Assembly: GCF_900177485.1 (NCBI RefSeq)
Contig: NZ_LT840186.1
Span: 744,001 to 808,000 of the forward strand
DNA: 64,000 bases
Direction: 5' to 3'
DNA from: Candidatus Pelagibacter sp. HIMB1321
GTDB taxonomy: Bacteria > Pseudomonadota > Alphaproteobacteria > Pelagibacterales > Pelagibacteraceae
The notes beneath the pieces were generated by a model. That model saw only the letters and a program-made list of their open reading frames with translations, searched no databases and was not told the origin of the DNA. The position numbers were made by a program, and so were the translations under genes. This document shows positions 52,222 through 61,935 of the stretch, piece by piece (the stretch's first letter is position 1; each line of letters begins with the position of its first letter).

Positions 52222-52569
52222 ATGCAAAAAAGAAAAATTACAAAAATTAATAAAATTAAATTTCAACCTTTCAACAATTATAAAGTTAAAATCAAAGGCC
52301 TTAGTTGGTATAAAATAACTTATAATAGAAGTAACGGGGGTTTTGGATCTTATGTGCTAAAAATGGATCCAGGCTCAAAGACTTTACCTCATCTTCATCC
52401 TGGTTTTGAGGAATTTTTAGTAATTAAAGGACAATTGACTGACTCAGATGGCAAAATTTTTAAAAAGGGTGATTTTGTTTCATTTAAACCTGGCAGCAAA
52501 CATTCTTCATTCACAAAAAAAGGTTGTCAGTTATTAGTTTTTATGAGAGGTAAAAATAGACTAATCTAA
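52222..52569 (+). CDS. Cupin-domain protein
   Basis: 115 aa, single cupin barrel. Motif 1 GSKTLPHLHPGFEEFLVIKG holds two His and a Glu for a metal, and motif 2 is GDFVSFKPGSKHSS. Resembles ChrR/anti-sigma-type and small dioxygenase-like cupins; function unknown. Leads a plus-strand run with the racemase (16-bp gap) and the hypothetical at 53334. Confidence 0.75.
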   Translation: MQKRKITKINKIKFQPFNNYKVKIKGLSWYKITYNRSNGGFGSYVLKMDPGSKTLPHLHPGFEEFLVIKGQLTDSDGKIFKKGDFVSFKPGSKHSSFTKKGCQLLVFMRGKNRLI

Positions 52570-52585
52570 TTTAATATTATTCATT

Positions 52586-53353
52586 ATGATCGGAATATTA
52601 GGAGGAATGGGTACTCAGGCTGGTTTAGACTTTTGCAATAAGCTTGCAATTTTAAACAGAGGAAAGATCGACCAAGAATATCCTTTATTCATATTATATA
52701 ATAAATCTAATATACCTGGTAGACCAGAGTCGATAGGTGTTCAAACAAGTAATATATCAAACTCAAAACCAATCAAAAAAAATAAAAAAAAATATCAAGC
52801 AGTTTTAAATAGTTTATTAAAAGGCTGTAAACTTCTTCAAAAGAACAAGTGCAAGTTTATTGTTATACCCTGTAATACGGCTCACTATTGGTATGATGAT
52901 TTAAAGAGAAAAATTAATATACCTATTATCAATATGCCCCAAGAGGTATTTGAGACAACAAAAAGAACCTGCAAAAAAAATTCAAAGATTGGTTTGCTTG
53001 CTACTGAGGGAACTTTAAAAACAGGTGTCTACAACAAAATTTTTGATAAAGACTACAATTTAGAATTTCCAACAGATAATTTGCAAAAAAATTGTGTAAA
53101 TAAAGCCATCAAATTTGTTAAAATGGGAAATGTTAAATTAGCCGAAAAAGCCATAAGACCTGCAATCAATTATCTTGTAAAACAAAAATGTAAAAAAATA
53201 ATTTTAGGTTGTACAGAGTTACCTATAGCAATTTTTGCATTTAAATCATTTAAAAATGTAAAAACTTCAAAAGTATTTTTAGATCCAAATTTAATATTAG
53301 CAGTTTCATCAATGAAAAAATACAAATCAAAAAATGTCAGAACAAATCAATAA
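52586..53353 (+). CDS. Aspartate/glutamate racemase-family protein
   Basis: 255 aa with the two catalytic cysteines of the family: Cys96 in VIPCNTAHYW and Cys209 in ILGCTELPIA. N-terminal MIGILGGMGTQAG also fits. PLP-independent amino-acid racemase; YgeA/RacD-like aspartate or broad-specificity racemase is most likely. Overlaps the next gene by 20 bp, indicating coupled translation. Confidence 0.85.
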   Translation: MIGILGGMGTQAGLDFCNKLAILNRGKIDQEYPLFILYNKSNIPGRPESIGVQTSNISNSKPIKKNKKKYQAVLNSLLKGCKLLQKNKCKFIVIPCNTAHYWYDDLKRKINIPIINMPQEVFETTKRTCKKNSKIGLLATEGTLKTGVYNKIFDKDYNLEFPTDNLQKNCVNKAIKFVKMGNVKLAEKAIRPAINYLVKQKCKKIILGCTELPIAIFAFKSFKNVKTSKVFLDPNLILAVSSMKKYKSKNVRTNQ

Positions 53354-53771
53354 ACCATACGTTCTTAAAGCTGCTGAAAAAATTTACTTTAATGTTTGTA
53401 AAATTAAAGATGAAAATAAATTAGATAATGAAAAAGCGATTGAATCTTTTATTAAAACTGATCATTATGAAAAACTGTGTACAGGTGATTTTCATAACGA
53501 ATGGTTAAACCTGATTAGAGATAATAAGAACATTGACCCAGAAACTAATCAAAAAATTCCAGATGAAACTTTAAAATTACTAGAAATTCAAAGAGATGCT
53601 ATGATGAAAGAATTAATTAAAATTCCTAAGCTTTATGATACAAAAAACAATCAACTAATTGAATTATCAAAAAAAGCTTATAATTTTTTGTGGAGAATGT
53701 GCGAAAGTTATGAGTTGTGGTGTAGAGAAACAAAACAAGAAAATTTGATAACTCTAAAAATTATTGATTAA
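53334..53771 (+). CDS. Conserved hypothetical protein (paralogue of 21709-22242)
   Basis: 145 aa, soluble and helical. Shares a recognisable pattern with the 177-aa protein at 21709 (aligned segments listed there), including an Arg-Asp-x-Met segment and a C-terminal Cys-x-Ser-Tyr-Glu-Leu-x-Cys-like motif. No known family. It overlaps the racemase gene by 20 bp at the start and the convergent gene by 11 bp at the end. Confidence 0.7.
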   Translation: MSEQINKPYVLKAAEKIYFNVCKIKDENKLDNEKAIESFIKTDHYEKLCTGDFHNEWLNLIRDNKNIDPETNQKIPDETLKLLEIQRDAMMKELIKIPKLYDTKNNQLIELSKKAYNFLWRMCESYELWCRETKQENLITLKIID

Positions 53772-54078
53772 ATTTAGTTAAATCTAGCTTGGCTCTAGTC
53801 TCTAAAATTCTTCTTTCAACCAATTTTCTCAATTCTTCATTTATATTATTTTCTTTATTCTTGGTTTGAATTTCACTACTGAAATGTTCCAATGTGCTTT
53901 TACCTGTTTTTTTCTTTAGAGTGTGATCCATCATGTATTGAGCGCCAGCTTTATAAACATTGCCAGAAGAAAAAATTGTCATTCCAGGACCTAATATAGA
54001 AAATATTGGAATAAAACCTGTGGTAAAAATGAATAAAGTAAGAAATGCTAGTATTTTAATGAATTTACTAAACATCAA
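53761..54078 (-). CDS. Hypothetical signal-anchored protein
   Basis: 105 aa. One hydrophobic segment (about 8-27) followed by a Gly/Ser-containing loop and a charged helical tail (IQTKNKENNINEELRKLVERRI). Probably an inner-membrane anchored periplasmic coiled-coil protein. No family recognised. It overlaps the convergent hypothetical gene by 11 bp and is divergent from the EamA transporter. Confidence 0.6.
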   Translation of the reverse strand: MMFSKFIKILAFLTLFIFTTGFIPIFSILGPGMTIFSSGNVYKAGAQYMMDHTLKKKTGKSTLEHFSSEIQTKNKENNINEELRKLVERRILETRAKLDLTKFNQ

Positions 54079-54167
54079 TAGATAATAACTTTTAGAAAAG
54101 TTTGCTCAATTGTTAATTTGTTCAAAATAAGCTTAATTAATTAACAAAACCAAGCTAATAAGTCGCA

Positions 54168-55022
54168 ATGATCAAAATATTTCCTTTCATTTTTATAATT
54201 CTTTGGTCGTCCGCTTTTATTACTACAAAACCATTAATAGATAACAGTGATCCATTTTCAGCATTAGCATTTAGATTTTCAATAGTTGCTGTTGGTTTTT
54301 TTATTTTTTCAATTATTTCAAAAAATAAAATTTTAATTAAAAAAAAGTTTTTTTTTGAGTCATTTTTTAGTGGTGTTTTATTCCATGGACTTTATTTGGG
54401 AGGAGTTTTTTTTGCAGTTTTTCAAGGTATGCCCACTGCAATAGCTGCTTTAATTGTTACACTTCAGCCAATACTTACAAATGCTTTGAGTGGACCAATT
54501 TTAGATGAAAAAGTTTCCTTTAATCAGTGGTTAGGTGTGATACTTGGTTTCATTGGCGCTGCAATGGTTTTAGGAATTGATATTGGTGATGGAATTCCTT
54601 TAACTGGCTTTATTGCAACTGTTATATCTCTAATTGCAATCACGACTTCAACTATTTTGCAAAAAAAATTGAGTAATAATTTACCTTTGTCTGTAAGTAA
54701 CTTTTATCAAGCAGTTGGAGGACTTTCTTTTCATTTATTGGTTATTATTTTTTTTATTGATCCATATATCAATTTTACAAAAACTTTTATCATTGCAATG
54801 AGTCATCAAATTTTTTTAGTATCTTTTGGGGCTTTTACAATATTGATGTATTTAATTAAGAAAAATTCAGCAAGTAAAACAGTTTCTATTTTTTTTCTTA
54901 TACCACCAACTTCAGCTTTAATGGCATGGATCTTTTTAAATGAAAAATTAAACACATTAGATATATTTGGATTTATTGTAGCGTCAGTTGGAGTTTATAT
55001 TGCTACAAGAAATAAAATCTAG
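54168..55022 (+). CDS. DMT-superfamily EamA transporter
   Basis: 284 aa with ten helices formed by two EamA repeats (about 4-135 and 145-280); each repeat ends in the usual helix-Gly pattern (FIGAAMVLG and IVASVGVYIA). An inner-membrane drug/metabolite exporter or importer; substrate unknown. Its stop shares CTAG (55019-55022) with soxG, on opposite strands. Lies outside the sarcosine cluster operon by strand. Confidence 0.85.
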   Translation: MIKIFPFIFIILWSSAFITTKPLIDNSDPFSALAFRFSIVAVGFFIFSIISKNKILIKKKFFFESFFSGVLFHGLYLGGVFFAVFQGMPTAIAALIVTLQPILTNALSGPILDEKVSFNQWLGVILGFIGAAMVLGIDIGDGIPLTGFIATVISLIAITTSTILQKKLSNNLPLSVSNFYQAVGGLSFHLLVIIFFIDPYINFTKTFIIAMSHQIFLVSFGAFTILMYLIKKNSASKTVSIFFLIPPTSALMAWIFLNEKLNTLDIFGFIVASVGVYIATRNKI

Positions 55023-55603
55023 ATAGCTATATAGCCATATTCTAGGCTAGCATCAGTAATGGAATGATAAAATGACTCTCCATAACTTCTTAAGCATATT
55101 AATCTAACTTTTTTTGGATTGTCTGAAATAAAATCTAATGTAAATGAAATTGAATTATAAATTGAATTTGAACAATCATCTTTTTTCATAGCATCGACAT
55201 TTAAAGGACAGCCTTTTTTTAATATTTCATTAGCTAAATTACCCTCTATCTCAATAATCACTTTTGAATTAGAAAGATTAGTTAATGCAAAATTCATTTT
55301 ATCAATTTTTACACTCTCACTATCTAGCAAATCTAGTTTTGATGAAACTATTAACCAATTATTAGGACCCATCCAGAGTATCCTTGTTGCATCATTTGAT
55401 GTTACCTTTAGAGGCTTAGGTAAATTTAAATTATCTATAATCAAATTATTGCTGTCAATTATTGAATTTTTAAATTGTACTATTTGAAAAATAATTAAAT
55501 TATTTATTTCAGAAATCTTTAATAAATTATTTTCATTTATATTTTCATGATTGCCAAATTTCCCTTTTTGATGAATTGAATTTAATACTGATAATTGTGT
55601 CAT
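55019..55603 (-). CDS. soxG: Sarcosine oxidase gamma subunit SoxG
   Basis: 194 aa, gamma subunit of heterotetrameric sarcosine oxidase, folate-binding-fold and needed for assembly. NDATRILWMGPNNWLIVS and KMNFALTNLSNSKVIIEIEGNLANEILKKGCPLNV are the recognised SoxG segments. Overlaps soxA by 4 bp. Last gene of soxB-soxD-soxA-soxG, the standard order. Confidence 0.88.
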   Translation of the reverse strand: MTQLSVLNSIHQKGKFGNHENINENNLLKISEINNLIIFQIVQFKNSIIDSNNLIIDNLNLPKPLKVTSNDATRILWMGPNNWLIVSSKLDLLDSESVKIDKMNFALTNLSNSKVIIEIEGNLANEILKKGCPLNVDAMKKDDCSNSIYNSISFTLDFISDNPKKVRLICLRSYGESFYHSITDASLEYGYIAI

Positions 55604-58599
55604 GATCGAACTCTTACGCCCTCTTTATCTACATAATGTGATGATATAACTTCTACTTGAACTGCAGTATTATTTAATGGTGAAATTGCATAAAGTTGTT
55701 GTCCGACCATTTTTCTTCCATCTTTAATAATTGCCAGAGAAAATGGATTATTATTTTCAACACTCCAGCATGATGATGACACATGTCCTAATTTAGGATT
55801 TGGTAATTTTGCATCTTTATCTTTAACCAAATGAGAGCCCTCTGGAATAGATGTTTTTTTATCCATTGGAACTAAACCAACAATCGTCTGTCTATCGTTA
55901 ATATTAAAAGCTTGTTTTTGAAGAGAACTTTTCCCAATAAAATCTTTTTTCTTAGATATCAATCCTTCCAATGCTAGGTCGTAAGGAATTGTTCGACCAT
56001 CAATTTCTGGCCCTGCCACATGTCCCATTTCAATTCTTAAAGTTGAAAGGGCTTCTGTTCCATATGGTTGAATATTAAATTCTTCTCCGACCTCTAAAAT
56101 TTTCTCCCACATAAATAGCCCACTATCTGAATTGACATTTATTTCATATGCAAGCTCACCTGAGAACGAAATTCTAAATATTCTTACAGGAACTCCAAAT
56201 AAATTGTCTTCAGCATATCCCATGAAAGGTAAATTTTTATTACTAACATCAAGATCTGGAAATAATTTTGACAACACGTCTCTAGATTTTGGTCCTGCAA
56301 GAGATACTCCGGCCCATTGTTCAGTAGTCGACAAAACATTTACATTTAGCTCTGGCCAAACTACTTGAAGATAATATTCTAAGTGAGATAGCACATTAGC
56401 CGCTTGTGCAGTGGTAGTGGTCATATGATAATGATCATCTCCAATCCTGGTAGTTGTTCCATCATCCATAATAATTCCGTCTTCTCTTAACATTATCCCA
56501 TATCTGGATTTACCTATTGGCAATTTGAGCCATGAATTAGTGTAAACTCTATTTAGAAATTCAGCAGAGTCTGGTCCTTTGATGTCAATTTTACCCAAAG
56601 TAGTTACATCACATAAACCAACATTATCTCTGACATTTTTTGCTTCTCGTCTTGACGCCTCAAATAAATTTTCATTTCCCTGTTTGTAATATCTTGGTCT
56701 TTTCCAAGCACCTGCATCTACAAATACTGCATTATTTTTTTCATGCCACTCATGCATTGGTGTTTTTCTTGTTGGCATATACTCTTTTCCAACTTCTCTT
56801 CCAACAATTGTTCCTATTGTTATAGGTGTAAATGGTGGTCTAAAAGTAGTGTGTCCAACTTGTGGGACAATTTTTTTTTCAATATTTGCAACCAATTGAA
56901 GCCCATTTAAATTACTTGTTCTACCTTGGTCAGTTGCCATCCCAAGTGTAGTGTATCTCTTTACGTGCTCAATTGATCTATAGCCCTCTCTTAAAGCAAG
57001 CTCTATATCCGATACAGCTACATCGTTTTGAAAATCTACAAATCTTTTGTAATCTTTATTCTTTGGTAACGGTGAGCACCAAAATTTATCATGTGTGCTT
57101 TGTTTTTTTTCATTAACTTTTGGTATTAAAATACTTTCATTATTTTTAGTTATTAATTTTGAAGTCTCTGATCCTATATCAAAACTTTTTTGTAAAGTTT
57201 CTTTTAGATTGAATACGCCATTTGATGCACCTAGAGATTTTTCATTTTGTTTACTTTTGTCAGGAATAAACGCATCTATTTTTTCATCAAACTTCAATTT
57301 ATTACCAGATTGTGAAGCAAGATGAACTGTTGGTGTCCAAAATCCAGAGACACATATACAGTCACAAGTTAATCTTTCTATATTTTCAAAATTAGTTTTA
57401 TCTTTATTTAATCTACCAAAAGTTACTGATTTTACTTTTGTATAACCATGGGCTGCAATAACGGCATGAGAAAATCTAATTTCAATATTTTGATTTTTTG
57501 CTTCTTCAACAAGCTCTGAATTTTGATCTTTTCTCGTATCTAAAACAATGGGATTGATACCTTGTTTTTTGAATTCTAAAGCTGTTTCATAGGCACTATC
57601 ATTATTAGTAAATATAATTGGTTTTTTTCCAATTAATACTCCATAAACTTTAATATATTCTTTTGCTGCTGCTGATAAAAAAACTCCCGGAGTATCATTA
57701 TTTCCAAAAACAATTGGTCTTTCTATTGAACCTGTTGCTAAAAAAACTTGTTTAGCTCTTATGTACCAAAGTCTTTGACGTGGTGTATATTTATCTTTTT
57801 TTTTTAAATGATCTCCAACTTTTTCTGACATTACAGTCATATTATGATCATAATAACCAAAAACTTGTGATCTATTTTTTACAATCACATTTGGCATTTC
57901 TTTTAATTCAGAAATAATTTTTTCAGCCCAATCCTTTCCAGATAGATTATCTATTGTTACATCATCAATTAATAAAGATCCTCCAAATCTAGGTTTGTCT
58001 TCAGCCAATATAACTTTTGCACCATTCTTAGCAGCAGCATACGCACTTGCTAATCCTGCTGGGCCAGATCCGGCTACTAATAAATCACAATATTCATATT
58101 TATGATCATATCTTTCGTTATCTTTTGATGTAGAAGCAATCCCTAAGCCTGCTGCTTTTCTAATGAATGGTTCATAAATCTTGTACCAAAAGCTTTTAGG
58201 CCACATAAAAGTTTTGTAATAAAATCCAGCTGGAAAAAATTTACTTAAGAAATTATTTATAGCTCCAATATCAAATTTAACAGAAGGCCAACAATTTTGG
58301 CTAGTGGCGGACAACCCTTCCACAAGTTCGATTTCGGTGGCGTTTACATTTGGCTCAGAATATCCATTAATAGTGACCTGTAATTTGGCATTTGGTTCAT
58401 CTACTCCTGCCCCAAAAAAACCTCTTGGTCTATGATACTTAAAACTTCTTCCGACTAAATGAATGCCATTTGCAAGTAGGGCTGAAGCTAAAGTGTCTCC
58501 TTCATAACCAAAAAATTCCGTTCCATTAAAATTGAAGCTAATCTTTTTTTCTCTATTAATTAACCCTTCTCTCTCTAATCTAAATTGCTGAGACATCAA
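55600..58599 (-). CDS. soxA: Sarcosine oxidase alpha subunit SoxA
   Basis: 999 aa. An N-terminal Fer2_4-like domain (about 17-100, EGDTLASALLANGIHLVGRS), a flavin/NAD-binding oxidoreductase domain with LVAGSGPAGLASAYAAAKNGAK (about 173-195), and a C-terminal glycine-cleavage-T-like folate domain (about 600-960). SoxA carries NAD+ and the THF site where the methyl from sarcosine becomes methylene-THF. Length and order agree with known SoxA. Coupled by 4-bp overlap to soxD and soxG. Confidence 0.95.
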   Translation of the reverse strand: MMSQQFRLEREGLINREKKISFNFNGTEFFGYEGDTLASALLANGIHLVGRSFKYHRPRGFFGAGVDEPNAKLQVTINGYSEPNVNATEIELVEGLSATSQNCWPSVKFDIGAINNFLSKFFPAGFYYKTFMWPKSFWYKIYEPFIRKAAGLGIASTSKDNERYDHKYEYCDLLVAGSGPAGLASAYAAAKNGAKVILAEDKPRFGGSLLIDDVTIDNLSGKDWAEKIISELKEMPNVIVKNRSQVFGYYDHNMTVMSEKVGDHLKKKDKYTPRQRLWYIRAKQVFLATGSIERPIVFGNNDTPGVFLSAAAKEYIKVYGVLIGKKPIIFTNNDSAYETALEFKKQGINPIVLDTRKDQNSELVEEAKNQNIEIRFSHAVIAAHGYTKVKSVTFGRLNKDKTNFENIERLTCDCICVSGFWTPTVHLASQSGNKLKFDEKIDAFIPDKSKQNEKSLGASNGVFNLKETLQKSFDIGSETSKLITKNNESILIPKVNEKKQSTHDKFWCSPLPKNKDYKRFVDFQNDVAVSDIELALREGYRSIEHVKRYTTLGMATDQGRTSNLNGLQLVANIEKKIVPQVGHTTFRPPFTPITIGTIVGREVGKEYMPTRKTPMHEWHEKNNAVFVDAGAWKRPRYYKQGNENLFEASRREAKNVRDNVGLCDVTTLGKIDIKGPDSAEFLNRVYTNSWLKLPIGKSRYGIMLREDGIIMDDGTTTRIGDDHYHMTTTTAQAANVLSHLEYYLQVVWPELNVNVLSTTEQWAGVSLAGPKSRDVLSKLFPDLDVSNKNLPFMGYAEDNLFGVPVRIFRISFSGELAYEINVNSDSGLFMWEKILEVGEEFNIQPYGTEALSTLRIEMGHVAGPEIDGRTIPYDLALEGLISKKKDFIGKSSLQKQAFNINDRQTIVGLVPMDKKTSIPEGSHLVKDKDAKLPNPKLGHVSSSCWSVENNNPFSLAIIKDGRKMVGQQLYAISPLNNTAVQVEVISSHYVDKEGVRVRS

Positions 58600-58862
58600 A
58601 TTTCTTCATCTAATTTTACAGTTTTAAAAATTTCATGGGTAACAGTATCCCTTTGTGCTCTAAACCATTGTCTGCATCCTGAAATATGATGCCATAATTC
58701 TACGTGTTTTCCTCTTGGACTTTTTCTTTCATAAACAAATGCATTCCATTCTTGATCAGTTACTGATTTATTTAGTTCAGGTCTTTTAACTGTTCCGTCT
58801 CCACCATAAGCAAATTCTTTTTGAGCTCGATTACCACAATATGGACATTTGATATTTAACAT
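58596..58862 (-). CDS. soxD: Sarcosine oxidase delta subunit SoxD
   Basis: 88 aa zinc-binding subunit. Zinc ligands by homology are Cys6 and Cys9 (CPYCGNR) and His59 and Cys63 (WHHISGCRQWF), all present at the positions seen in solved structures. Overlaps soxA by 4 bp; soxB ends directly upstream. Confidence 0.95.
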   Translation of the reverse strand: MLNIKCPYCGNRAQKEFAYGGDGTVKRPELNKSVTDQEWNAFVYERKSPRGKHVELWHHISGCRQWFRAQRDTVTHEIFKTVKLDEEI

Positions 58863-60119
58863 TTATGAAATCCAAGTTTTTGTTCCAAGACCTTTTTCAT
58901 CTAATAAATATCCTGTTGAAAATCTACTAAGGCTAAATCCTGAATTAAGTTCATGCACTCTATCCTGAGCAATTGTATGGGCAAAAGTCCACCCAGATGA
59001 AGGCACTGATTTAAATCCACCATAACACCAACCACAATTTAAATATAAACCTTCAATATGTGTTTTATCTATAATTGGAGAACCATCCATCGACATGTCC
59101 ATGATACCGCCCCAGGTTCTTAACATTTTTAGCCTGCTTAAAAATGGAAATAACGCTACTCCACTAGCTAATACATGTTGAATACTTGGGAGATTTCCTT
59201 TTTGGGCATAACTATTATATCCATCTAAATCTCCACCCATAACCATTTCACCTTTATCAGATTGACTAATATAAAAATGACCAGCACCAAATGTAACAAC
59301 ACCATCTAATATCGGTTTTACAGTTTCAGAAACACATGCTTGAAGTAAATGTGTTTCAATTGGTAAAGTAATATTTAATTTCTCAGCAAGAACGTTTGTA
59401 CTTCCTGCAACACAAAGACCAATTTTTTTAGTTTTGATATCTCCTCTTGAAGTTCTTAAACCTATAATTTTACCACCACTAACATCAAATCCTGTTACTT
59501 CACAGTTCTGAATAATATCAACACCCATTGAGTCTGCTTGACGTGCGTAACCCCAAGCAACAGCATCATGTCTAGCTGTGCCTGCACTTGGTTGTGCTAA
59601 ACCACCAAAAATTGGATACCTTACATCTTCTGAAAAATCTGCCATTGGTATCATTTTTTTAATCTCATCTCGATTAAGCAACACTGCATCAATACCATTT
59701 AATCTCATTGAATTTCCTCTACGGGCATAAGTATTCATTTGAGCGTCTGAGTGTGCAAGATTAACTATTCCCCTTGGAGAAAACATTACATTGAAATTTA
59801 GTTCTTGAGACATGTTTCTCCATAAGTTCATTCCAAATTCATTGAACTTTGCATTTTCATCATACAAAAAGTTTGATCTTATAATTGTAGTGTTTCGACC
59901 AATATTTCCTCCTCCAATCCAACCCTTTTCAATAATAGCAACATTTGTAATTTGATGTTCTTTTGCTAAATAATAAGCTGTGGCGAGACCATGACCACCT
60001 CCACCAATTATGACTACATCATATTCTTTCTTTGGAGATGGATCTTTCCATGCTAAATCCCAATTTTGGTGACCTGAAAATGCGTTTTTGATAATACTAA
60101 AAATTGAATACTTATTCAC
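58863..60119 (-). CDS. soxB: Sarcosine oxidase beta subunit SoxB
   Basis: 418 aa catalytic flavoprotein. FAD motif DVVIIGGGGHGLATAYYLA (34-52) and His184 in ARHDAVAWGYAR, the site of covalent FMN attachment by homology. SoxB oxidises sarcosine to glycine, and electrons pass to O2 while the methyl goes to THF in SoxA. First gene of the sox operon, divergent from fhs with a 117-bp shared upstream region; no riboswitch pattern was evident there. Confidence 0.95.
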   Translation of the reverse strand: MNKYSIFSIIKNAFSGHQNWDLAWKDPSPKKEYDVVIIGGGGHGLATAYYLAKEHQITNVAIIEKGWIGGGNIGRNTTIIRSNFLYDENAKFNEFGMNLWRNMSQELNFNVMFSPRGIVNLAHSDAQMNTYARRGNSMRLNGIDAVLLNRDEIKKMIPMADFSEDVRYPIFGGLAQPSAGTARHDAVAWGYARQADSMGVDIIQNCEVTGFDVSGGKIIGLRTSRGDIKTKKIGLCVAGSTNVLAEKLNITLPIETHLLQACVSETVKPILDGVVTFGAGHFYISQSDKGEMVMGGDLDGYNSYAQKGNLPSIQHVLASGVALFPFLSRLKMLRTWGGIMDMSMDGSPIIDKTHIEGLYLNCGWCYGGFKSVPSSGWTFAHTIAQDRVHELNSGFSLSRFSTGYLLDEKGLGTKTWIS

Positions 60120-60236
60120 ATCAAAACATTATCTCAAGGAAATGAAATAGTCTTTATCAATTTTATATCTAATTTTTATAAGTTTTACATTTTATAAAAA
60201 AGAGATAAGTGTTGGTAAATTTATAAAGAAATTAAA

Positions 60237-61922
60237 ATGAACGAAGTTAAATCAGATATTCAAATTGCTAGAGAAGCTAAAATGCAACCTATTAAGGAAA
60301 TTCTTGAAAAAGTGAATGTTCCTGATGAAAGTTTTGCATTTAGTCCAATGGGTCGTCATATTGCTAAGATTAATTTAGAGTACATAGAAACTCTAAAAGA
60401 TAAACAAGATGGAAAATTAATTTTAGTTACTGCAATCACTCCCACACCTGCAGGTGAAGGAAAAACAACTACCTCTGTAGGTTTAAATGATGGTTTAAAT
60501 AAAATTGGAAAAAAATCTATAGTTTGTCTTAGAGAGCCAAGTCTTGGTCCATCTTTTGGAATGAAAGGCGGGGCTGCTGGAGGTGGTTATGCCCAAGTTG
60601 TTCCAATGGAACAAATAAATTTGCATTTTACAGGAGACTTTCATGCAATCACATCAGCACATAATTTATTATCAGCTTTAATTGATAATCATATCTATTG
60701 GGGAAATAAATTGGATATAGATGTTAGAAGAATTGTTTGGAAAAGAGTTATTGATATGAATGATAGATCGCTAAGATCTATAAATATCAATTTAGGTGGT
60801 GTTGCTAACGGTTTCCCTAGAGAAGATGGTTTTGATATTACAGTTGCATCAGAAATCATGGCTATTTTTTGCTTAGCAAATAATTTAGAAGATTTAGAAA
60901 ATAGAATTGGAAATATTACAATTGCATACACTAGAGATAAAAAACCAATTTATGCAAAAGATTTAAAAGCACAAGGTCCAATGACTGTGTTGCTTAAGGA
61001 TGCAATCAGACCAAATGTTACTCAAACATTAGAAAATAATCCTGCAATAATTCATGGTGGACCATTTGCAAACATTGCTCATGGTTGTAATTCAGTTATT
61101 GCAACTAAAACTGGATTAAAATTGTCAGATTATGTAGTCACTGAGGCAGGTTTTGGTGCCGATCTTGGTGCAGAAAAATTTTTAGACATAAAATGTAGAA
61201 AATCAAATTTGAAACCAAGTTGTGTTGTTATTGTTGCAACGATCAGAGCTTTAAAAATGCATGGTGGGCTTAGCAAAGAAGAACTTAAAAAAGAAAACGT
61301 AGATGCTTTGAATAAAGGTTTAGTTAATCTTAAAAGGCATATTGAAAATATTAAAAAATATGGATTACCAGTTGCTGTGGCTGTAAATAATTTTATTACG
61401 GACACTGAAAATGAAACAAAAGCTTTGATTGATGCTTGTAATGAGATGAATGTTAAGGCTACTTTATGCACTCATTGGTCGAATGGTGGAGAAGGAACAA
61501 AAGAACTAGCATCTCACGTAGTAGAACTGATTGAAAAAGAAAAGTCTGACTTTAAATTTTTATACGAGAATAAAACGCCATTATTTAAAAAAATTGAGAC
61601 TGTTGCTAAAGAAATTTATCGAGCAAGTGAAGTAGTTGCAGACACAAAAATTAGAGATCAACTTAAAAATTTTGAAGATCAAGGTTACGGGGAATTACCT
61701 ATATGTGTTGCTAAGACTCAATATAGTTTTTCAACTGATCCAAATTTAAAAGGTGCCCCTACAGGACATGTATTGCAAGTGAGAGAAGTTAGATTGTCAT
61801 CAGGAGCTGAATTTATAGTTATTATTTGTGGAGCTATAATGACTATGCCAGGCTTACCAAGGGTACCTGCCGCAGACTCTATTAAACTAAATGATAAAGG
61901 TGATATTGAAGGTTTATTTTAA
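60237..61922 (+). CDS. fhs: Formate-tetrahydrofolate ligase
   Basis: 561 aa ATP-dependent enzyme that charges THF with formate to 10-formyl-THF. The P-loop [10 protein letters not shown] (70-79), [23 protein letters not shown] and [21 protein letters not shown] are classical. SAR11-like cells use it in C1 oxidation and biosynthesis. Its location beside soxBDAG joins sarcosine-derived methylene-THF and formate in one folate pool. Ends 8 bp before the convergent amidotransferase gene. Confidence 0.95.
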   Translation: MNEVKSDIQIAREAKMQPIKEILEKVNVPDESFAFSPMGRHIAKINLEYIETLKDKQDGKLILVTAITPTPAGEGKTTTSVGLNDGLNKIGKKSIVCLREPSLGPSFGMKGGAAGGGYAQVVPMEQINLHFTGDFHAITSAHNLLSALIDNHIYWGNKLDIDVRRIVWKRVIDMNDRSLRSININLGGVANGFPREDGFDITVASEIMAIFCLANNLEDLENRIGNITIAYTRDKKPIYAKDLKAQGPMTVLLKDAIRPNVTQTLENNPAIIHGGPFANIAHGCNSVIATKTGLKLSDYVVTEAGFGADLGAEKFLDIKCRKSNLKPSCVVIVATIRALKMHGGLSKEELKKENVDALNKGLVNLKRHIENIKKYGLPVAVAVNNFITDTENETKALIDACNEMNVKATLCTHWSNGGEGTKELASHVVELIEKEKSDFKFLYENKTPLFKKIETVAKEIYRASEVVADTKIRDQLKNFEDQGYGELPICVAKTQYSFSTDPNLKGAPTGHVLQVREVRLSSGAEFIVIICGAIMTMPGLPRVPAADSIKLNDKGDIEGLF

Positions 61923-61935
61923 TAAATTTATTAAA
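61918..61935. terminator. Perfect 18-nt palindrome over two convergent stops
   Basis: TTTAATAAATTTATTAAA contains the fhs stop (61920-61922) and the amidotransferase stop (61931-61933) on opposite strands. It might act as a weak two-way transcription end signal, but an AT-only palindrome of this kind can be chance. Confidence 0.25.

Noticed and set aside
60120-60236. Glycine riboswitch or folate-responsive leader between soxB and fhs
   Set aside because: I looked for paired GGA-type cores and long helices and saw none in 117 bp; the spacer is only AT-rich.
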